Source of the DNA: HXMU1420-2 sp040830545 | GTDB lineage: Bacteria; Pseudomonadota; Alphaproteobacteria; Rhodobacterales; Rhodobacteraceae | Assembly: GCA_040830545.1 (NCBI GenBank) | Contig: JBFOMB010000188.1 | Coordinates: 1-58,203, forward strand | DNA: 58,203 nucleotides | Reading direction: 5' to 3' | Shown here: piece by piece, positions 53,624 to 58,203 of the stretch | How positions within the stretch are numbered: position 1 is the first letter of the stretch | Layout: the number at the start of each line of letters is the position of its first letter | Made by a program: the position numbers and the translations under genes | The notes under the pieces: model-generated | Seen by the model: only the letters and a program-made list of their open reading frames with translations | Told to the model about the DNA's origin: nothing | Databases searched by the model: none

Positions 53624-54402
53624 TCGATCCCCTTCATCGTGGCAATGGCGTCATGCGCGGTCAAATCCGCGCGCATCGGCGTGACCGAGATGTAACCGTC
53701 CAGATTGGCCGCAGCATCGGTGCCTTCGTCGGTCGGGATGTGCTGATTGCCGCCCTTGATCCAGAGGAACCGCTTGCCCGAGGGCGAATTGTGCGGCTCG
53801 GCAGAAAATCGCGTATCCCTGCGATAGCCCTGGGGTGCGACGCGGATGCCTTTGACCTCCTCCGCCGGGACAGGTGGAAAGTTCACGTTGAAGAACAGGC
53901 GGTAGTCTTCACCCGCCTCTGGCATATTCTTCAGGATGCGCCGGATCACATCGGTGCCATGCACCTGTCCGGCCGCAAAAGGTGCTTCGCTGCCAAAGGT
54001 CTTCGGACCCATGTATTGTGACAGGGCAATGGCGGGCAGCCCCTGCAGCGCCGCCTCCATCGCGCCACCAAGCGTGCCGGAATAAAGTGCGTTCTCAGCA
54101 GAGTTGTTGCCCCGGTTCACACCCGACAAAACCAGGTCGGGGGGCGTGTCTTTCATGAATTCATGCAAGGCAGCGATTACACAATCCGCAGGGCTGCCTT
54201 CGGCTGCGTAACGACGCGGTCCCATCTGTGCCACCAGCATCGGATGTGTGTAGCTAATGCAATGGGCAACACCGGATTGCTCAAAGGCCGGGGCGACAAC
54301 CCAGACCTCTCCATCAGGACCGGCCAATTCGGTTGCGATGGCCTCCAAAACCGCCAGCCCCGGCGCATTGATGCCGTCGTCATTGGTTACAAGAATACGC
54401 AT
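53620..54402 (-). CDS. surE: 5'/3'-nucleotidase SurE
   Basis: A 260-residue metal-dependent nucleotidase/exopolyphosphatase. N-terminal MRILVTNDDGINAPGL carries the metal-binding Asp pair, and SGVNRGNNSAENALYSGT carries the Asn. The frame opens 11 codons before ATG 54402, which gives the family start. Coupled with pcm. Confidence 0.96.
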   Translation of the reverse strand: MRILVTNDDGINAPGLAVLEAIATELAGPDGEVWVVAPAFEQSGVAHCISYTHPMLVAQMGPRRYAAEGSPADCVIAALHEFMKDTPPDLVLSGVNRGNNSAENALYSGTLGGAMEAALQGLPAIALSQYMGPKTFGSEAPFAAGQVHGTDVIRRILKNMPEAGEDYRLFFNVNFPPVPAEEVKGIRVAPQGYRRDTRFSAEPHNSPSGKRFLWIKGGNQHIPTDEGTDAAANLDGYISVTPMRADLTAHDAIATMKGIE

Positions 54403-54465
54403 GAGATCCGCCTGTTTATCCGTTGCGCCCTGCATAGGGCGTCAGAGGCTGACGGGCAAGCGGCG

Positions 54466-55110
54466 TTACCCCAATGGTAACTCAGCGATCAGACGTGTGG
54501 CCTCATCCGTGGGTGATGCCAATACACTGCGATCCTCGCCGGGGAAGAACCGCGCACGCGTGGCGGTGCCCATGGGGGCTGGGGTCAGGACGTGCACATG
54601 GGGTCCGGTGCGCACGGTTTCCGCAGCCCAGCTGCGAGCCAGGGCGATTTGCGTGGCCTTGGTGGCCCCGTAAGCGCCAAAGAATTTCTGACCCGCCCGG
54701 TCATCGTCAAAGAACACAGCGTGTCCCTCGGACCCCAGCAAAGGCGCCACATAGGTAATCAATCGCGCGGTAGCAGAGGCGTTGACCGCGACGGATTTGT
54801 CCCAGTCTTTCTCGTCCACAGACGCAGCGGGCGACAAGGGCGCTGCGTGAACGGCGCAATGCAGCCAAATCGCGAGGGACCCCCAGCGGTCATGGATGCC
54901 CCGACACAGTGTCGCCATGGCCTGCGGTTCGGTCACGTCCATCGGGGCCAGCGTGGCGCTGCCGCCCTTGGCCTGAATGCGGTCGTCCAGTTCCTCCAAC
55001 GCGCCGGTGGTGCGGGCGACAGCGACGATGTGGAAAGCGGGGCTCAGCACCTCGGCCAGGGCTGCGCCCAGCCCGCGTGATGCGCCAGTGATCAAAACAG
55101 GTCCAGTCAT
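54466..55110 (-). CDS. short-chain dehydrogenase/reductase (SDR) family protein
   Basis: A 214-residue SDR. NAD(P)-binding GASRGLGAAL at the N-terminus and catalytic Tyr-Lys in GAYGATKATQ. The Ser usually found before the Tyr is replaced by an Asp-rich stretch (VFFDDDRAG), so catalysis may be altered. It resembles alphaproteobacterial YciK-like SDRs. Upstream of surE on the same strand, but with a gap of about 60 bases. Confidence 0.85.
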   Translation of the reverse strand: MTGPVLITGASRGLGAALAEVLSPAFHIVAVARTTGALEELDDRIQAKGGSATLAPMDVTEPQAMATLCRGIHDRWGSLAIWLHCAVHAAPLSPAASVDEKDWDKSVAVNASATARLITYVAPLLGSEGHAVFFDDDRAGQKFFGAYGATKATQIALARSWAAETVRTGPHVHVLTPAPMGTATRARFFPGEDRSVLASPTDEATRLIAELPLG

Positions 55111-55171
55111 AGGCGCGGTGTGGCGCGGGGACGGCTAAAGGTCAAGCGCTGTGCGCACAACGAACGGTGGG

Positions 55172-55214
55172 GCAAATTGTCAAAAATTTGCACATTTTTC
55201 GTTCACGAAAAATG
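55172..55214. terminator. two adjacent AT-rich hairpins between MFS and SDR genes
   Basis: GCAAATT-N6-AATTTGC at 55172-55191 and CATTTTTCG-N4-CGAAAAATG at 55193-55214, both perfect, in a 113-base gap. They could be the 3' end of the leftward MFS transcript or an operator for the SDR gene. Confidence 0.45.
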
Positions 55215-55223
55215 GTCTCCGCT

Positions 55224-56438
55224 TCAGGCCTGCGCGGTGTCTTCGCGGCGCAACATCAGCCACAGCAGGGATCCACCGGCCAGTGCCAGTGCCGGAACCA
55301 TGGCGAGGTTGACCGCCGTCCACCCTTCGACCGGGGAGCCGCCAGAACAGTTCATCAAACCGCCCGAGGCGAGCGATGCGACGGTGACCCCGCCAAAGAC
55401 GATGAAGTCGTTCATCCCCTGCATCCGGCCACGCTCTGCCGGGGTATGTGCATCAGCGAGCATCGAGGTCGCGCCGATGAAGCCGAAATTCCAGCCCAGT
55501 CCTAAAAGGACCAGCGCGACGAAGAAGTTCTCCAGCTCCACTCCTGCCAGACCGACCACACCAGCGGCGGCCAGAATGATCAATCCCGCGCCAACGATCC
55601 GTTCGACTCCAAACCGTGCAATCAAGTGGCCCGTGAAAAAGGAAGGCGCAAACATCGCCAGTACGTGGCTGCTGACCACATCAGCGGCGTTGTTCTGCGT
55701 GAACCCGCAGCCCACCACTGCCAGCGGCGTGGACGTCATCACGAGATTCATCAGCGCATAACTGACCGTGGCACAGATGATCGCCACCGCGATCCGGGGT
55801 GTCGTTAACAGTTGCAGACGTGTGCGCCCTCGGTCGGACCCGGCCTCCACCTTCTGCGGTGTCGGGATTTTCAGGAACAGGAACAGCATCGCGCCGATCA
55901 CGTTGACTGCGATAACCGCGACATAGGTGCCGAGGAAGGGGATCACGAAGGCATCCGAGGTGGCCTTCACCAATTGCGGGCCAATGATGGCGGAGGCCAG
56001 ACCACCGGCCATAACATAGGAAATCGCCTTGGGCCGGAACTCATCCGACGCAGTATCCGCTGCGGCAAAGCGATAGAAGCCATGCGCGCTCATGTAGATT
56101 CCGGTCAACAAGCTGCCGACAAGGAACAGCGGGAAAGAGGACAGGTATAGCGCATAAGCACCCACCAAACCGCCTGCGGTCCCCCCAACGGTTCCGATCC
56201 AGAACCCGGCCCGACGACCCCATCGTTGCATGATCGCGGACAGAGGGTTCGCGCTGAGCATCGAGCCGATGACGATCAGCGAAATCGGCAAGGTCGCGAA
56301 ACAGATGTTGGAGGCCAGCGATTGCCCGGCCAGCCCGCCAATCGTAAATATCATTGGCATTTGTGCGCCCAGAAACGCCTGGGCCAGCACGAGAACGGCA
56401 ACATTGCGCCGGGCGGTTCGATCGTCGGTCGTACTCAT
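55224..56438 (-). CDS. MFS transporter
   Basis: A 404-residue major facilitator protein with about 12 membrane segments (loop MQRWGRRAGFWIGTVGGTAG). ATG 56438 is used because MSTTDDRTARRNVAVLVLAQ is the usual N-terminus; the frame opens 28 codons earlier. Substrate unknown. It is divergent from the AlkA-type glycosylase gene. Confidence 0.86.
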   Translation of the reverse strand: MSTTDDRTARRNVAVLVLAQAFLGAQMPMIFTIGGLAGQSLASNICFATLPISLIVIGSMLSANPLSAIMQRWGRRAGFWIGTVGGTAGGLVGAYALYLSSFPLFLVGSLLTGIYMSAHGFYRFAAADTASDEFRPKAISYVMAGGLASAIIGPQLVKATSDAFVIPFLGTYVAVIAVNVIGAMLFLFLKIPTPQKVEAGSDRGRTRLQLLTTPRIAVAIICATVSYALMNLVMTSTPLAVVGCGFTQNNAADVVSSHVLAMFAPSFFTGHLIARFGVERIVGAGLIILAAAGVVGLAGVELENFFVALVLLGLGWNFGFIGATSMLADAHTPAERGRMQGMNDFIVFGGVTVASLASGGLMNCSGGSPVEGWTAVNLAMVPALALAGGSLLWLMLRREDTAQA

Positions 56439-56551
56439 GTGAACGGCGTATATCGCTTCGCAAGGAGCCACAAGCCGCTTGCCGTGCTGGGGCTGTGCGT
56501 TATGGTCCTCGAGGTTGTTCAAGGGTGCACAATGCAGGGTAGGGCGGTGAC

Positions 56552-57184
56552 ATGAGCGTTGGCCGGATCATCGAAACCCCTGCCTGTGTGGCGGAAGGGG
56601 CCGAGTGGCTGGCGGCGTCCAATCCCATCTTTGCTGCGGCGTTGGAACAGACTGGCCCGCTGCCGCTGCGTCGCCGCCCCGATGGGTTCGCGCAATTGCT
56701 GAGCGCGATTGTCAGTCAACAAGTCTCGGTCGCTTCCGCGAACGCGATCTGGGGCCGGATGAAAGACGCGCGGCTGATTGGCCCGCGCAAGGTGATGTGG
56801 GCCACGGATGACGATTTGCGCGCGGTTGGCCTCAGCCGTCAGAAAATCCGCTATGCCCGTGCCTTGGCCGAGGCGCGGATTGACTACAAATCCTTGCGTT
56901 CGGCCCCTACAGAAGACGTCATTGCCACTCTGACCGAGGTGCCGGGCATTGGGGTCTGGACCGCAGAAATCTACACAATGTTCTCTTTGGGTCGGGCGGA
57001 TGTGTTCGCACCTGGCGATCTGGCGTTGCAGGAGGCAGCGCGCGTCTTGTTCGACCTGCCGGACCGGCCCAAGGATCGCGAATTTCGCGCCATGGCGGAA
57101 GACTGGTCGCCTTGGCGGTCGGTTGCGGCGCGGCTGCTCTGGGCCTATTACCGGGTGGCAAAGGACAGGGAAGGAATCCGATGA
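56552..57184 (+). CDS. DNA-3-methyladenine glycosylase, AlkA-type HhH-GPD
   Basis: A 210-residue DNA repair glycosylase that removes alkylated bases. Helix-hairpin-helix VPGIGVWTAEIYTM at about 130-143 and the catalytic Asp156 in FAPGDLALQEA are plain. SAIVSQQVSVASANAIW is the usual N-terminal helix pair. It lacks the N-terminal domain of E. coli AlkA. It overlaps the downstream esterase gene by four bases (ATGA). Confidence 0.92.
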   Translation: MSVGRIIETPACVAEGAEWLAASNPIFAAALEQTGPLPLRRRPDGFAQLLSAIVSQQVSVASANAIWGRMKDARLIGPRKVMWATDDDLRAVGLSRQKIRYARALAEARIDYKSLRSAPTEDVIATLTEVPGIGVWTAEIYTMFSLGRADVFAPGDLALQEAARVLFDLPDRPKDREFRAMAEDWSPWRSVAARLLWAYYRVAKDREGIR

Positions 57185-57846
57185 CCAGAGTACTCAAAGC
57201 CGGCCGTCACGGCCCGGCCTCCGGCAGCACGCGCTCGGTCGTTGTGTTTTTGCACGGCTACGGGGCCAATGGCGCCGATCTGTTGGGGCTGGCAGAGCCG
57301 CTGAGTGAACATTTGCCCGATACGTTGTTCGTAGCACCGGATGCGCCGGAGAACATTCCCGGCATGCCCGGCGGATTCCAGTGGTTTCCGATCCCGTGGC
57401 TGGACGGATCGTCCGAGGAAGAGGCCGCGCGCGGCATGGCGGCGGCAGTTGACGATCTGAACGCATTTCTGGATGCACTGATGGTCGACGAAGACGTTCT
57501 GCCCGAGCAGGTCGCGCTGTTTGGTTTTTCCCAAGGCACGATGATGAGCCTGCACGTTGCTCCGCGTCGCGAGGACCCGGTGGCGGGGATCGTTGCGTTT
57601 TCGGGCCGGTTGCTGAACCCGGACATGCTGAGCGATGAGACGGTAAGCCGCATGCCGATCCTCCTGGTACATGGCGATGTGGACGAAATGGTCCCGCCGC
57701 AATCGCTGCCCGAGGCAGCGGAGGCGCTGGAACAGGCGGGGTTCACAGACGTTTACGCCCATATCATGAAGGGCACCGGGCACGGCATCGCGCCCGATGG
57801 GTTGGGGGTGGCGCTGGCGTTCCTGCGGGACAAGCTGGGGGTTTAA
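57181..57846 (+). CDS. alpha/beta hydrolase, carboxylesterase/phospholipase type
   Basis: A 221-residue serine hydrolase of the small carboxylesterase/lysophospholipase family. FLHGYGANGADLLG (oxyanion), nucleophile S117 in GFSQGT, an Asp near 166-168 in VHGDVDEMVP and His201 in GTGHGI. The start overlaps the glycosylase stop; the frame extends 23 codons upstream inside that gene. Cytoplasmic; natural substrate unknown. Confidence 0.92.
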   Translation: MTRVLKAGRHGPASGSTRSVVVFLHGYGANGADLLGLAEPLSEHLPDTLFVAPDAPENIPGMPGGFQWFPIPWLDGSSEEEAARGMAAAVDDLNAFLDALMVDEDVLPEQVALFGFSQGTMMSLHVAPRREDPVAGIVAFSGRLLNPDMLSDETVSRMPILLVHGDVDEMVPPQSLPEAAEALEQAGFTDVYAHIMKGTGHGIAPDGLGVALAFLRDKLGV

Positions 57847-57861
57847 AGGGGAGAGATTGCC

Positions 57862-58164
57862 ATGATCATCGTTACAGGTGTGATCGAACTGGAAGCGGCA
57901 GGGATCGACAAGGCGCGCGCCGCCGCTGTCGACATGATGCGCGAAACGCGGAAAGAGGACGGATGTCTGGTCTACGAGTTCTCGCAATTGATCGAGAATC
58001 CGAACCAATTCCGCGTTTACGAAGAATGGGCGAATCTCACTGCCTTGGAGGCGCATTTTGATGCACCCCATATGGGTGTGTTCCGGGCAGCTTTGGGAGA
58101 GGTCGGCGTCGTGTCTCGCAACGTGGTGCGGATGGAGGCTGGTGAGAAGACCAGCCTCGGGTAG
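57862..58164 (+). CDS. antibiotic biosynthesis monooxygenase (ABM) domain protein
   Basis: A 100-residue single-domain protein of the ABM fold (quinol-oxidase/monooxygenase-like). VTGVIELEAAGIDKARAAAV, EDGCLVYEFSQ and VYEEWANLTALEAHFDAPHM are typical. A GGGGAGAG site lies before the ATG. It is probably in an operon with the esterase, 15 bases upstream. Substrate unknown. The last 39 bases of the window contain no gene. Confidence 0.88.
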   Translation: MIIVTGVIELEAAGIDKARAAAVDMMRETRKEDGCLVYEFSQLIENPNQFRVYEEWANLTALEAHFDAPHMGVFRAALGEVGVVSRNVVRMEAGEKTSLG

Positions 58165-58203
58165 CGTCGCCGTCAGCGCAACGCGTTCGAGTCCGATCCA
58201 TCA

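Overview
The window reads as ordinary chromosome from an alphaproteobacterium of the Rhodobacterales, most likely a marine Roseobacter-group member. Grounds for this are an estimated GC of about 60%, a TRAP transporter of the 2-oxoacid-binding type, a bacterial arginyl/leucyl-protein transferase (Bpt), a DUF2852 protein, a PIN-domain protein of the type known from Rhodobacter, and a direct-repeat GTTC-N7-GTTC LexA box in front of uvrA. No phage, integrase, transposase or CRISPR array was seen.

Layout. 0-6.4 kb: small hypothetical gene, lipA (lipoate synthesis), an EEP-family nuclease/phosphatase, two paralogous DUF2189 membrane proteins flanking an amidase, and an XRE-type regulator. 6.6-10.9 kb: ilvBH (acetolactate synthase) read leftward behind a complete attenuator (15-codon leader peptide rich in Val/Leu/Ile, antiterminator arms, intrinsic terminator), then a 2-oxoglutarate/Fe(II) oxygenase of the HalD/BesD-like group. 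11-16.7 kb: a WYL regulator next to a TRAP transporter operon (dctP-dctQ-dctM) with two oversized membrane subunits. 16.9-27.7 kb: bpt, RDD and DUF2852 membrane proteins, YbaK-type deacylase, glnE, lipoproteins, rlmI, a PIN-domain protein, tRNA-Asn, and an MBL hydrolase divergent from an orphan EnvZ-like kinase.

29.3-38.6 kb is the most distinctive accessory region. Glucokinase and a PHP-domain hydrolase are transcribed leftward. An IclR regulator, a complete sugar ABC transporter (binding protein, two permeases, ATPase) and a sulfatase without a signal peptide are transcribed rightward. The arrangement suggests uptake of a sulfated sugar or glycoside and its desulfation inside the cell, followed by phosphorylation. 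The block ends at the 3' end of a tRNA gene with anticodon CAT.

38.9-58.2 kb is mostly housekeeping: purMN, rnd, queA, lpdA, uvrA with its SOS box, and surE-pcm followed by a LysM/M23 lipoprotein with a degenerate active site. These are interspersed with three MFS transporters, an SDR, an AlkA-type glycosylase, an esterase and an ABM-domain monooxygenase. Several intergenic hairpins and palindromes (operator candidates, terminators, REP-like elements) are recorded separately. Protein family names come from recognising motifs by eye; no database search was possible.
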